Of a stretch of DNA of 60,000 bases, positions 1 to 11,489 are shown one piece after another (positions within the stretch are counted from its first letter, which is position 1; each line of letters opens with the position of its first letter). The notes under the pieces were generated by a model, which was not told where the DNA came from, did not search any database, and worked only from the letters and a program-made list of their open reading frames with translations. Origin of the DNA: Hydractinia symbiolongicarpus (lineage: Eukaryota > Cnidaria > Hydrozoa > Anthoathecata > Hydractiniidae); NCBI RefSeq assembly GCF_029227915.1, contig NC_079879.1:22028501-22088500 (forward strand), given 5' to 3'. The position numbers and the translations under genes are program-made.

Positions 1-216
1 TGTAGGGTAATTAATTTTTATTTGTATACTTTTCGATGGTGCCATTTTAATAATGGCCTTGGCAATACAAAGCCCCAATTACAAATTACCTCCTAATTTA
101 AAAAGTTTTTATCTGAGAATTTATAATTTTACATTCATTAAAACTATTCGAAATAATAATGCAGATAGAAAGTCAAAGTGTTTTGTGTTTATAACATGCT
201 TTCTCATTTGGTATCT

Positions 217-570
217 CAGGCCTATCAATAAGGGGAGAGCAATTGCTCTTGCTCGCGCAAAGGCTCGCCCAATTCTAAGAAATGAAAAACTAGCTGAGCC
301 ATTAATTGCTCCCCCAATTCCAAAAAAAGTTTTTCTGACCGAGCAATATCAATTCATCTCACATGGAAATCAATGTCCCCTTTCTTATTATTTACAGTAA
401 AAAAGAACCAAAAGATACAAAAAAGATATATAATAGATAAAAAAGACTTTGTGTTAAATATGCTTTTCTAAACTTATTCTATTTATTCAGATTGTTTGCC
501 TAGTTTAAATTATTGTAACCTTGGGAGAGCGATTTATTGCTCTGGTGTTATTTTCTTATTGATAGGCCTG
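217..570. mobile_element. MITE with 16-bp TIRs (CAGGCC family, copy 1)
   Basis: The ends are perfect inverted repeats, CAGGCCTATCAATAAG at 217-232 and its complement at 555-570. Near the left end are GAGCAATTGCTC-type palindromic motifs that recur in the larger element at 53725-54662. No coding capacity is seen. Flanking bases show no clear target duplication. It lies downstream of the last visible phosphate-transporter exon, presumably in an intron. Confidence 0.7.
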
Positions 571-701
571 CATTATGTGATAATTTTTTTTCAGATTGAA
601 CCCAGTTATTTCTCAGATAAAAAAAGCCCACCTGAACATATTACCATAAAACTTATTACACAATAACTTAAGGAAAAAGAAGAAGATTTGTAAAAAAGTA
701 C

Positions 702-3700
702 CCTCAATTTTCTTCATACTTGTGACCTCCACTTGATCCGTTGTATTAAAAGATGTGTTCTTCTTAAATGATGCTGATAGATGTGATACTGGTAAGCTTC
801 CTTCATAGAGGATTCTCTTCTTCAACCAAGGATTTAAAAACACTGCTGTTAAAATACCAATCAGAATTGCACAACCAATACATATTGCTAGTATTTCAAA
901 CCACTTCAAGTTTTCCATGCCAAACACTAAAATAAAATTATTTGCTCTACAATCCCCAATTTGCAGTCATAAAAACAATAATTTGAAAATGACCAAGCTG
1001 AAAATTAATAAAAAAATGCATCATGGCAGCAATTAACCAGGTGAAAAAGATACTTGTTAGGAAAAACAAAAAATGGATTAAAAGGGGTTATCACCTATTT
1101 ATAGGATTTTTGTAATAAATTTGGAAAATATTAAAAATAAATAGAGGATTTTAATGGTTTTTAATAAACAGGGTGTAATCCAGAAATGTAAAATAAGAAC
1201 TGCTAAATCCCAAATGGGAATTTATCAAGGTGGTGTAAGTATATTGAAATCTTATTTCTTCACAAAATGGACCATAAGTCCGATATTTTGTAGTGAATAT
1301 AATTTGCTTCTCTAATAAATTGGGAATTGAGAAATAGTTGTTTATCGGCTACTGATAACGCTGGATTACACCCTAAATTCATAAAGGATTATATTCTTTG
1401 AAGGCAAGAGTTTTTCCCATCAGTTAACTTAAACAAATTTTTTTGGAACTTTACGAATTTTAAAAGGATTTGTGGCATCCTAAAGAGCACATTAAAATGA
1501 ACATCAAAATTAAATCAAAATTAAAAATTAAAATGCTAAAGCACTTAAAATGCAAATGTTTGTCTTTTTAAATGCCTTGAACCAATATCAGTATCAAATT
1601 CCCAGGAAAAAGTTAATTTAAAAAAGGACTTTCCAAAAGCATAAAAAACTCAGGAGATTTTAGAATTTTCCAGTGGCAACAGGTTTTTGAAGATTTTTTT
1701 TATATATATATTTTTAGTCATAATTACAATAACACATGATTTTTACATGATTTAATAGAAATATTTGACTGTGGATACAAGAAAAAAGTAAGCTTACCTT
1801 CAGAGCTGCTATAGAATATGGAAAACAAATTGATAAATATTGTCGCAGCAAACAAAAAGGGCAATGCCAATAGTCCTCTAAACAATGGATTGCTCTAAAA
1901 AAAGAACGGCTGCAAATTCTAACAATAAAAAAATTGGTGCAAACTTTATATAACAGTATCACAACAAAAAACAAGATGTGAACTCCCTCTGCCATATTTT
2001 TTACATTCATCAAGACAAGAGCTGTAAACTGACCAAATATGGATCAGCTTGGGTAAATAAAAAAAACCAAGGTCATAGATTCCTTCCCACGCCAATTTTG
2101 TACCACTAAACAAGTTAACTTCTGGTATAGAAAAGTATGTAACACAAGGATTAATTCAGTGAATAAACTTTGCATTTAAACAATTTTGTTAGTCCTTAAT
2201 GAAAGTCTGGTAATGACGTGCTTTTAATATACCTAATAGTACCAAGTTGCACTGATCGTAACAAGGTGCACTTGTTGCTGAAAAACTATTACTTAAAATA
2301 TCAGTTTGTTAAGATGACACAACTTCAATATTTTCTGCAATGCTTCAACTCCAGATATAATCTATGGGGAAAGAGGGCAGAATTTCAAAGATCGCAACAA
2401 CAACAGTTAAGAATTCTGTTCCCCTCTAAGTAACACGCGCTGAAACTTATTGATGTTCACAGCGGACTGAAGGCTTAGGATCTTGTGTTATTAGGTTAAC
2501 TCTAAAATCTTAAAGGTTGTTAATTTTTTCAAATGTCAGCAAGCCCCAAGTTTAAAGTTATATTTATGTAACTTATTTTGATCTTATCTACTTATCCTTA
2601 CCAAATACCAAATTTTTTTAGTAAGGAAATTTTTGCTAGATGGGAGTTAACATGTAGCATAAACCTGTGGACAAGCAGGCATTACCTTAGTGACTTACTA
2701 TGTAGAGGTATGCAATTTTTTAAAAAAACTCATTTTAAAGTTTTCATTTTCTGCTAGCGTTATCATCTTTATTTAAAATGGAACAATTGCACTATATTCT
2801 CAGTTTGATGGCCCATTTTCATACCTGTCTAATACCTGCTAAACATCTAAATTTGCCATTATTAACAATGAGAAGAAATTGAGACAAAAACTTACGCTAG
2901 TTAGAATAAATTTATTTATCAATATAAAAATTAAGCTTGACATCAATCCAGACAACAGTGGGGAAATGATCCAAGAAGCAGCTACAAAAAAGATGAATTT
3001 TTATAATAACATTTATTAACACCACAACCATGTTATTCAATAGAATATTATTGTGAGATATTTTTTATTTTAATTTTACACTAAATAAAAAACGTTTACA
3101 TTAAGTTTTTTTTATCACTATAATAAAAACAAACATATATACATAAAAATTTATAATATCTATATTAGTAATACCCATCTGTCTGTTTGTAAGAATGTTA
3201 ACCATGCACAAAATCTAGAAGCTAGAAATATAATTTTACCAATTTTGTTTTAATTGTACCCTTGAAATTAATGTGACTTAACAACAAATGCTATAATTTA
3301 ACTGTTGTGTTTACTTACAAGGAAGATTTTACACCACTTACAGAATTAAAAATCCAAACTTGATTCCAGAGAAATAACCTACTTACCAATTTTTCCAAAG
3401 GTAGGCCATGTAATCCCACTCCCTCCAAAAGCAACAACACCATATCCAATTGTTGCACCAACTATGCTATGAGTACCTGACACAGGTAGTGCAAAAAATG
3501 TAGCTATTAATAACCACACACTTGTTCCTGTAAGTGCACTAAATGCACCTACCATTGCAAGTTCTTCACTGCCTTGAAAGCCATTTATATCGATAATACC
3601 CTTTCGAACAGTGTCTAAAAAAGATTAAAATGTGTATTAACATATATTGTAGTGAAAGGCAAATGACAAATTATCAAGGAACTAGTCAATAAACCCATGA

Positions 3701-6012
3701 AAAAATCCACTTAGGCAAAGAAACAATAATGGGTACTGTAAATATATATATGTGATGAGTGTTCCACTGTACGAAAAAATACTTTTTTTCACTGTACTTA
3801 CACAATGCATGCTAGCGTGCATGGCTTTGCTAATCCAAAAACGGAAAAAGTTAAAAATGACTTTCTGTGTTTTAATGTAGCATGTACCGTCCAATTTAGC
3901 GAACATCTTAATTCCTTGATTTTACTTTTCTTGGTAACTTTCTCTTTTCACTAGCAAAATTGAATAGCTATGACATGATGTATCTCTTATAATAATACAG
4001 AGACTGTGTCTGTTTGTAACAGGCAAAGTGGATGTGTTCATATTCCTTTGATGTTGCCGAAAAATGCATGTCTAATATGTTAAATTTTCTGACGCTACGG
4101 CGAGAGGTCAATAACACTACTTTAACGTCAATATCCTATAATAAATTAATGAAGCCATTACAGAGCACCTAAAATTTTGAGGCTAAATAACTTGGAAACG
4201 GGTTGGTGACGTCAATGTTTTTTCACCACGTTGGTAACTAGGGACCACCTGGGACCAATTTGGGTAATTTTCCAAACCTGGGTCCCCAAATCCGTTTCGG
4301 AATGAACGGGTTTATGACGTCATCAAAAAACCTTTAAACCACAATATTTCCGTAACCGTTGGTCAAAAGTACATAATCCTATACATTTTCTTGATCAGCT
4401 TTTCAAGAGCTATAACATGAAGGCAACGGGTACACATTAATTTTCTTTACTTTTATTAGGGATTTTGCTGACAACCATTCATCAAAAGCATGTGATTACA
4501 TACATTTTCTTGATCAGCGCTTTAAGGTCTACACAATAAAGGCAACGTAAAAACAAGGTTCTAATTTTTTTTTCAGTGGATTTTTCCACCGGCTTTATCG
4601 ACTAGTATACCATATTACTATTTTTATTGGAACTGAACTTGTTTACTTACAGAACAGATAGCCTAAACATTGCTGTGGTTGATCACAGACAGGAATATTT
4701 TAAATAACTGTTATCTTTGTAATCATTCATTAAATACCAAACAAACCTATTACCAAACTAGACAGGATATAGATATTTCTAAAAAAAAAATTATCAACAA
4801 ATGTGCTCTCCTCCACAGATCCTCTCTGGTTTGCTTCACCAAGTTTTCCTAATGTTGTATCTGTTTTTTGAGCATATGGTGATGTTTGAAGCAGCTACTA
4901 ACTACATTGGAAACAAGTCACCAAACTATTTTATTCATTAATAGACTGTAGAAATGAGGCGTAAACTATGATCTTTGAGTCGATTTCTTTTTCACTTGAA
5001 CCTGTGCAAATGACCACCTTCTTGCTCACCAGTAGTTTGCTAATCAGATTGTTGCTAATGAACTAAATTACTCATGTGGTTTTGCTTACATGCATGCCCA
5101 TACATTGCAGGATTTTGTAAACAAACTCATGTAAATGTCATGCACAGGTGTAAATTTTCATACATAACGTTTTGCATGCAATTTCTGCTCTAAAATTTGC
5201 ACAACATAGCTATAATTTTTGTGTGTAAATATACAAAAATGGGGACTGCAAAAAACAGGAAAGAGGCTTATTATTATTTACCAGTCGATAAAGCCCGTGG
5301 AAAAATCCACTGAGGCATTTTTTTTAGAAATTTGTATTGTTGCCTTCATCGTATAGATCTTGCAACGCTGAGCAAGAAAATGTATAGGATCATGTACCTT
5401 TGACAAACGGTTGCAGAGATATTAGGGTTTAACGGTTTTTTGATGACGTCATCAACCCGTCCATTCCGAAACGGATTCGGGGACCCATGTTTGGGAAAAT
5501 AACCCAAATTGGTCCTAGATGGTCCCTAGTTACCTACGCGGTGAAAAATCATTGACGTCACCACCTCGTTTCCAAGTTATTTGGCCTCAAAGTTATAGGT
5601 GCACTGTAATGGCCTCATTAATTTAATATAGGATATCGATGTTAAAGTAGTGTAGTATATTAGAGATGCATTTTTCGGCAACATCAAAGGAAAATGAAGA
5701 TATCCACTTTGCCTGTCACAGACACACTTAGCGTATTATTATATAGAAGACACTCATATTATTCTGGACTTTGGTAACTCACAAAAGTAAATAAAACACA
5801 CCAGACACTTTCGATCCAATCAGAATAGCTCCTCCTAACTCAAAAATACTTGCAATGACACATGCTTGAAAGAGTGTTAGGACTTTTGAACCAACTGAAG
5901 TTCCAAAGGAATTAGCAACATCGTTGGCTCCAATTCCAAAAGCAAGAACAAAAGCAATTATAAATCCTAGCACAACCAACCACAAAACGCTGCTATCTTC
6001 TGCTTGTAACAT
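702..6012 (-). CDS. SLC20A: Sodium-dependent phosphate transporter, PiT/SLC20 family (N-terminal half, 5 exons)
   Basis: Spliced exons, in transcript order: 5802-6012, 3387-3614, 2896-2981, 1798-1894 and 702-926. Each has GT/AG borders and phases agree (1,1,0,1), giving about 282 codons. Exon 1 carries the family signature [15 protein letters not shown] at residues 28-42 inside a first membrane helix. Exon 2 carries the second PiT block ([17 protein letters not shown]). Exons 3-5 add hydrophobic helices and the conserved [14 protein letters not shown] stretch, followed by the start of a hydrophilic loop. The family imports inorganic phosphate with sodium at the plasma membrane. The start is set at the ATG ending at 6012, just before the first helix; an upstream in-frame ATG and an acceptor-like AG near 6061 leave the 5' end open. 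The donor after 702 is the weakest junction. The second PiT repeat lies left of the window. SLC20A1 versus SLC20A2 cannot be decided. Confidence 0.9.
1171..1373. mobile_element. Short MITE with 13-bp TIRs in a phosphate-transporter intron
   Basis: GGGTGTAATCCAG at 1171-1183 is matched by its exact complement at 1361-1373, enclosing about 200 bp of AT-rich non-coding sequence. It lies between the exons at 702-926 and 1798-1894. The target duplication is unclear, so the superfamily is not assigned. Confidence 0.6.
3680..3722 (-). repeat. Isolated Helitron-like 3' terminus
   Basis: On the minus strand this reads TTGCCTAAGTGGATTTTTTC and then a variant of the standard tail ending in CTAG at 3682-3685. 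No matching 5' end was found nearby, so it is treated as a remnant. A lone 5'-like end (TCTATATTAGTAATACCC, plus strand) sits at about 3166. Confidence 0.4.
3983..4605 (+). mobile_element. Helitron-like non-autonomous element, copy in transporter intron 1
   Basis: The left end begins with TC after an A and continues into TATAATAATACAGAG. The right end has a hairpin (GTGGATTTTTCCAC, 4577-4589 region), then CTAG followed by T at 4606. A TC start, a subterminal hairpin and a CTRR end between A and T are Helitron hallmarks. The interior shares long similarity with copies at 5281-5750 (opposite strand), 32231-32946 and 40251-40689, including the recurring GACGTCATCAAAAAAC segment. No Rep/helicase frame is present. 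Confidence 0.6.
5281..5750 (-). mobile_element. Helitron-like non-autonomous element, inverted copy in transporter intron 1
   Basis: Read on the minus strand it starts TCTTCTATATAATAATACG at 5750 and ends with the hairpin AGTGGATTTTTCCAC, then ACTGG at 5281-5285 followed by T. CTGG still fits the CTRR rule. It is shorter than its partner at 3983-4605 but aligns along most of its length in opposite orientation, so the intron holds a long inverted repeat. Confidence 0.55.
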
Positions 6013-6060
6013 TTCGTTAAAGTGGGTATGATGCTTTCGTAGTAGCCAGGATATCCGCAC

Positions 6061-7184
6061 TCTAAATTTTAACTTAAGTGGTCAGGTCGGCAGGAGGGTC
6101 AAGAAAATACGCAAAAAATCAAAAGTTTTTGCCCCCAACTCGGATTATTGGGATCGCAAATATGTGAAGACCCCGGGATCGGCACTGTGATGACCCTCAA
6201 AGATCGGCGTCTGAATTTATTTTTCGCCTTGGGAGGGCGACAAATATTTTTGACCGTGGATTTCCTATTTAGGGCATATATGTGACAAAATCAAGGCTCC
6301 AAATTCCCATTTGTGGCTATTATTTCCCATTGTGGTTTAAGTGTAATTTAAATAGATTTTATATGAGATTTTAAAAATCCCTTGTTTGTAATTGTGGTAT
6401 AAAGTTCCAATCAATCTTGAACATTTGATGCGCATGTGCTTAACGTCAATCGCACCAATCACATAAGAAAAACTCCAGAAAATCCTTGTTCGTTTTCCAA
6501 TTGTTTTCAGAAGATGGTGACCTGATGTAAGGAACTTTTAGAAATGGCAATACATGTGTAGAAACAGTTTTGCACACCGAACGTTTTCCTACACGGTAGC
6601 TGTATTACATTAACCGCTGTAATTTACCAAATGCAAGATAGCGCAACTATAGAGAGGCGCAGGAATTGATTTTTGCAGGCGGATGTTTTCCTTCTCAATG
6701 TTTTCTTTGAAGACTGAAGAGATGGTCAAAACTCTCTGGACTTATTTGATCATATCGAAAAAAATATTATCGGCCATTATGAAGTTTCTGAAATAAAGTT
6801 TAAAACGCACCATGCTTGTCACGATTTTTATTTCGTAAACATCTCTTTCGCACTCTAGTTCTTTCGTAACCATTTAGCCTTTGAAGTTGTTGTAGTTGTT
6901 GCAAAAGACGCAATCTTTTTCTTAGCTTTTCATATCCATATTTTTATGTTTTAAGGAAGGAACAAAAATAAACCATTTGTGTATCATACAACAACTCCCC
7001 ATCATAAATGTTTCTCTCTCATCTTTGTTGTCGTGTCACAGCATCTTCCCATCTTTTTTGTCGCTCAATGAATTGTTTCTATAACAACAGAAGACGTTCT
7101 TTAAAATGGATAGGTTCAAACATAACTTTCTATAAAGAAACTTTTCTCTATGTAGATGGCTCTATGTCTTCTTTTTTTCTAATA
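6061..7184. other. Upstream flank of the phosphate-transporter gene, no gene seen
   Basis: This holds the probable promoter and 5' UTR of the transporter plus unassigned AT-rich sequence. A splice-acceptor-like AG at about 6061 on the minus strand suggests a non-coding first exon farther right, but none could be placed. Confidence 0.4.
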
Positions 7185-8020
7185 TGTCTAAGGGTTTGCG
7201 TAGTTGTATCTCCACTCTCGAACTGGTCTACGCAGTCTACGAGGGTACGTTCAGGTTGACGTCTTTGTGTTAATGGTTCGTGGTTGTCAGCTGGTGTTAC
7301 GTCGTTGTCAATTGGCTGGTTGAACGGTGATTCCGTTTCCTGCTCGTCCTCTTCCTCCTTTTAGGCTGAAAATTATTTATATAAGTATTATGTGGTACTT
7401 GTTTGTAAGAAACAGCGTTTCCTGTCCACTGTCTTCCTGTGATATCAGATTCGGCTGTGATGATGCTTCCTTTTCTTGCAGTCACCTTGTAAAGGTGTAG
7501 TTCAAATATAGGTGACATCTTGTTTTTTTATATTACTTGGCAATGACAGTGTCTCCAATATTGAGGTCATGTGTTTTTGCGTAATGACCGTTGTCAATGT
7601 TAACTTTCGCCTTTTTCTTTGCATCCTCGTCTCGTTGCTCTACTTGTCGGTGTAGGTCGGTATTTATTTTAGTAGTCGCGGATAGTAACATGTGACATAT
7701 CTTTCGTTGAAACATCATCTCCGCTGGTGGTACCATGGTTGTGGAGTGAGGGCTATTGCGATAAGCAAAAACAAAAATTGTATGTTTCTTTTTCCAATCT
7801 TTTCCTTTGATAAACGCTGCCCATACTATTTTGTTTAAAGACGCCATAAATCTTTTGGCATACGCATGGCTTGTGACCATACTGGCTGAATTCTACGGTA
7901 CAGCCTCATTTTTTTGCAACAGTAATCTCTAAAGAGGGGGCTAAACTTACAGTGACGATCTGGCAAAGGTGGACGATAAAAATTTTGCACCGAAAGTGAA
8001 TTTGTCTCTTTGAATTTCAC
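7185..8020 (-). pseudogene. Ty3/gypsy-type retrotransposon, decayed integrase C-terminal end of pol
   Basis: Three minus-strand frames follow each other. About 7835-8020 includes a PVWSQA stretch like the gypsy integrase core's 'P..PQANG' region. 7533-7880 contains FVFAYRNSPHSTTMVPPAEM, the well-known integrase tail ending the rve domain, followed by an acidic/lysine linker. 7297-7518, then open to about 7185, resembles the basic C-terminal tail. The frames are broken by stops and shifts, and no protease, RT, RNase H or LTR was recognised. Integrase inserts reverse-transcribed DNA into the host genome; this copy is inactive. Confidence 0.7.
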
Positions 8021-8244
8021 AAAATGTTTTTTAAAAAGTAAAAAACTTTTTTTAAACTAAAATAGTGAGTTCGTCGCCTCAATATTTTGCGATGGCAAAC
8101 TCTAAAAGGGATTAATCCAACAATGCCTGTTTGGGGAATAAAGGTGCATATACGTAAAGCCAAAAGATAATTAAGTAAATACAAAATACTTGGTACATTA
8201 ATAAACCATGAAAAGCCTTGGTACTGTTGATTTGTCCTCAACAA

Positions 8245-8928
8245 TGTCTACGTGGTTGTATCCTTGTTTCAACTTGTGAGAACTGTTGCTAACAATAGCC
8301 CAGTTTTGAAAGTCAAAAATTACATAAGTTGTTTTTAAATGCATCGTCACATATCTAAGATCTAAAATCAACCTCTTTCCTCAGCGTGTTTTATTTAAAC
8401 TGGCAATTAAATTACAGGAAAAATGATTTCACAAAATAAAACTGCTGAGAGATTAACTAAACAGTGTTTAATTAGAATCAAAGTCGCGATTTTTGGACAG
8501 GGTATTGCGTCCATATTGCGCACTGATTTAAACACTTCACATGCGGATCGACATGGCTTACTTGCATTAATTTTTTAACTTTCGCGGGAACTTATTCCGC
8601 GACATAAAAAAAATGCTGGCCAACTTTCATGCTATGATGAGGTAACAACAGGTTGTAAGCTGTATTTTTAGGAAAGTTATTTTTTTGAAAAATACACCAC
8701 ACTCGAAATTCTAGCCTAATTTGTTAATTTGTGCGCTCCATTAAATTAAATTCCCTATACTAAATCAAATCAATTTTTAAGCTGACAAATTTGTAAATGT
8801 AGAGGTGAGAATTTTGGCAGGCAGGAAAACTAATTCACAAACGATAATAAAGCTGTTCAAGACAACACATAAAAATCGCATTTCTTAAAAAAAAATTTAA
8901 ATAAATATTGATAAATATAGTATGAAGC
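8245..8928. other. Intergenic, nothing recognised
   Basis: AT-rich sequence with no supported coding frame, RNA gene or terminal repeat. Confidence 0.4.
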
Positions 8929-9212
8929 TTAAAGGGGAACTCCACTAAAAATCACTCAGAAAAGTATCAAAAATCAAAAAAAATTTACTTGTTTCCCTTA
9001 TTTAAGATTGTTGTACTAGCCTTCGGATATTCAATTTTTCTTATAAAAAAACAGACAGGCGCAATTTCATTTGGGACTGGACCCGATTATAAATAATGAC
9101 GTCACATCTTGCAGAAAGTTTGAGCGAGCGCAGAGAACATTCATGTTAAACTTAGAGTTTACATTAAAATCGCTTCTTTTTGTATGTACTTTACGTTTAA
9201 ATCTTTAAAAAA

Positions 9213-9359
9213 ATGGTTAATTGCTCTGCATTTCGATGTACCAATCGATCAGAGAAGTTTAAAGAAGTTAGTTTTCACACAATCTCGTTTTTGAACAAAA
9301 ATGGCTCAAAAAAATACGTCGTGCAGATCTACCAAGCGATCTGTTCGTCGCACTTCACT
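9213..9359 (+). pseudogene. THAP-type zinc-finger fragment inside the TIR element
   Basis: From the ATG at 9213 the frame begins MVNCSAFRCTNR, continues through a VSFH segment and reaches CSSHF about 49 residues in. This matches the THAP (C2CH) plan: two Cys near the N-terminus, a later Cys and His three residues apart followed by Phe, and the conserved SFH. THAP domains bind DNA and in P-like transposases recognise element ends. The frame then runs into the palindrome at about 9370-9408 and no transposase follows. It is too short to be a complete protein and is probably non-functional. Confidence 0.5.
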
Positions 9360-9369
9360 ACACTTCACT

Positions 9370-9408
9370 TTATTTACTGAAGTTCTCTTTTAAAAGAGAA
9401 CTTTAGTA
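9370..9408. repeat. Near-perfect palindrome within the THAP-bearing element
   Basis: TTTACTGAAGTTCTCTTTT is followed at once by its near-exact complement (one mismatch), giving a hairpin of about 19 bp with almost no loop. It directly follows the THAP-like frame and may mark the internal deletion. Confidence 0.6.
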
Positions 9409-10166
9409 AACTAATAAACTAGTAAATAAAGTTCCATAAAATAATTCCAATTCGTAAGAATGTTTTTTTAGCTAGTTAACGCGGTCCAAGATTCTCATTT
9501 CTTCTTATTTCATTATTTGTTCCCGATTATAGTTTTCATCCACACAACATAACCTATTAATGTTTTGTAAATTTTTATATTAAATAACAAAACATTATAC
9601 CAATTTCGAATACAAACACGATAAAAAAAGTTGTCTAGTTAGACATGTTTTTTTTCGTAGCGCTCTTCAGTTTCTATTTTGTTTTTCAAAATTTTTTAGA
9701 AGGCGAGCTATCGAGCTTGCAGACTTTCTGCATGATGTGACGTATGCTTATTTATCAGGACCTAGTCCTCTCCTCTTTACTCGACCTTGAAATTATTTAA
9801 AATTAAAGATGTTCCAGACGCGGTAAAAATATAAATGAAGATTTTTAACGACTGTTAAAGGTTAATTTTAATATACTTATGTATTGTCTTATCAAAATAA
9901 CAATTTTCCCAAACACATTTTTCACTGAAGTGCCCCTTTAATGTTTATGGTGGAGACATATTTGTACTGCGTTGCATGATGATCTTGATTGTAATACAGA
10001 TATGGATGAGAGCTGGTTGCAACTCATATTATAACGATTTTCTTTATTTCATTGAATTTATTGATTCGACCATAGCTTTTGTTACCTCCTCTGTCCCTAT
10101 GTCTCCGTCGATTTTCTTATTAGTTCAGTGTTCTGTCATTTTATTTTTAATCCTTCCTGTGTTAAT

Positions 10167-10633
10167 TCAACTAACGCAGATAACGTTTTTGCATTGTCTT
10201 ATATTTGCATTTGTCCTCTGGTACAACACGGGGCACTTCAATTCCTTATCCTCCGAAACAGCTTTGTCTTCTTTTAATAGAAGCGAAACTTTACCTTGAG
10301 ATATTGCTGTCACTGAAGGACAACTACCCCAAATTTCCTTTAATATATGGTAATGCTCTACAACAAGTCTTCCTGAACCAGAGCGAGTACCTATATCTAC
10401 TGTAGCCACGTCTAAGTTATCTGATCTTGTTTTTTATTTGGACGTAACCTTCCTTTTTCAATCTCTCCAACTGCTCTCTTTTTATAGTTTACGTTTGGCT
10501 CAGTCTCTTCTTTTGCTGGGATTGATGCAAGACAAAACAGATAGGGTACATTCGACTCATTATTGACCTGATATCCCGATACATTTGCGTCAAAGCGTAG
10601 CCCCTGAAATGTTTTGGACTCTTGTACTAATTT
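10167..10633 (-). pseudogene. Decayed coding stretch of unknown family
   Basis: Two minus-strand frames are open over 10412-10633 and 10167-10409. They abut with a stop and a frame change, as expected of a decayed coding region. Composition is coding-like (charged, few low-complexity runs), with segments such as TFQGLRFDANVSGYQ and VDIGTRSGSGRLVVEHYHI. The upstream end stops at the MITE starting at 10641. A further open minus-strand stretch lies on the other side of the MITE (about 11200-11330), so the same coding region may have been interrupted. I do not recognise the family; retroelement or transposon origin is a guess. Confidence 0.3.
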
Positions 10634-10640
10634 AGGTAGA

Positions 10641-11172
10641 CAGTAGACGCCCGTTAATTCGAACTTTCCATTATTTCGAACAAATTGCTAAGTCAAGAGT
10701 TTGGTTTAATAAGGTCTTATATTTTGAGCTGCTTAATTCGAACTCTGCAATTCGACCATTTCGCTAATTTGAACAATTTTTTAATCCCAAAGCTGCATTA
10801 TGCTCGTTAATTCGAAATTTTGTGTATCGATAAATAAAATCTTAAAGGAAAATAAAAAAAACGAATTCATTTTTATTTATTCTTTTTTTGATCAATGGTG
10901 GCAAAATTTCTTTTAATTCATCAATTAAATTGGCATTTCCAATAAAATGAAGTTTACAAGGAATTTGAAGGCCTTGCCCATCGCCCAACAAACAACGTTA
11001 AAAAGATTTTTATAAAAAGTTGTAGTAAAGTTGTAATAAAGTTATATTACCATAAAACCTTAAAACGTTTATTAAAATTCTTATTTTTTCTGAACTTCCG
11101 ATAATCCGAACATTCGTTAATTCGAACAAATAATTTAGTCCCTTGCGTGTTCGAATTAACGGACGTCTACTG
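10641..11172. mobile_element. pogo/Tigger-like MITE
   Basis: The left end CAGTAGACGCCCGTTAATTC pairs with the right end (complement CAGTAGACGTCCGTTAATTC). Further TTAATTCGAA motifs lie inside both ends. CAGT starts and TAATTCGAA-rich termini are typical of pogo/Tigger Tc1-mariner elements. TA follows the right end but the left flank reads GA, so the TA duplication is not intact. No coding capacity is seen. Confidence 0.65.
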
Positions 11173-11341
11173 TACTTACAATATGTCTACCTATTGGGAA
11201 TATCTGTAATATTTATTGTATCCAATTGATTTTCCGATTGACTATAGAAATTAACCACATTGATCCTCTGATCCTTTGAAATCCTTGTTGTTACAGGACA
11301 AACGTTAATAGCAGTTTTACTGTACGTACTATTTGTAAACA

Positions 11342-11489
11342 CTAGTCGTTAGCCCGTGGAAAATCCACGGGTTCGTCCGTCCTTTTTATACCGCATTGCG
11401 TGCTTCTCGCTATTGCGCAGCTAAGCTATCATTTTGCGTGATAGACAGACGGACGGACGGACAGACGTATACGGGCATTATAATATACA
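11342..11489 (-). mobile_element. Very short Helitron-like remnant with a GGAC repeat
   Basis: On the minus strand it ends GTGGATTTTCCACGGGC ... CTAG followed by T, the same 3' terminus as the larger copies. Its 5' side (TGTATATTATAATGCCCG) resembles their 5' end. The middle holds a (GGAC)n-type microsatellite at about 11444-11466. Confidence 0.45.

Larger units (their letters stand above)
8929..9941. mobile_element. DNA transposon derivative with AAAGGGG-type TIRs and a THAP-like frame
   Basis: The left end TTAAAGGGGAACTCCACT and the right end (complement TTAAAGGGGCACTTCAGT) form imperfect inverted repeats about 1 kb apart. Inside lies the short THAP-like reading frame listed separately. 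No transposase catalytic region remains, so this looks like an internally deleted, non-autonomous element. THAP domains occur at the N-terminus of P-element-type transposases, which suggests the superfamily. No clear 8-bp duplication was found. Confidence 0.5.

Noticed and set aside
53-400. 115-codon plus-strand frame at the left edge
   Set aside because: Runs through the TIR element at 217-570; composition follows the repeat and no domain is present.
613-701. Extension of the phosphate-transporter frame past 702
   Set aside because: A donor-like GTACTT at 701 and the low-complexity Phe/Leu continuation suggest intron read-through.
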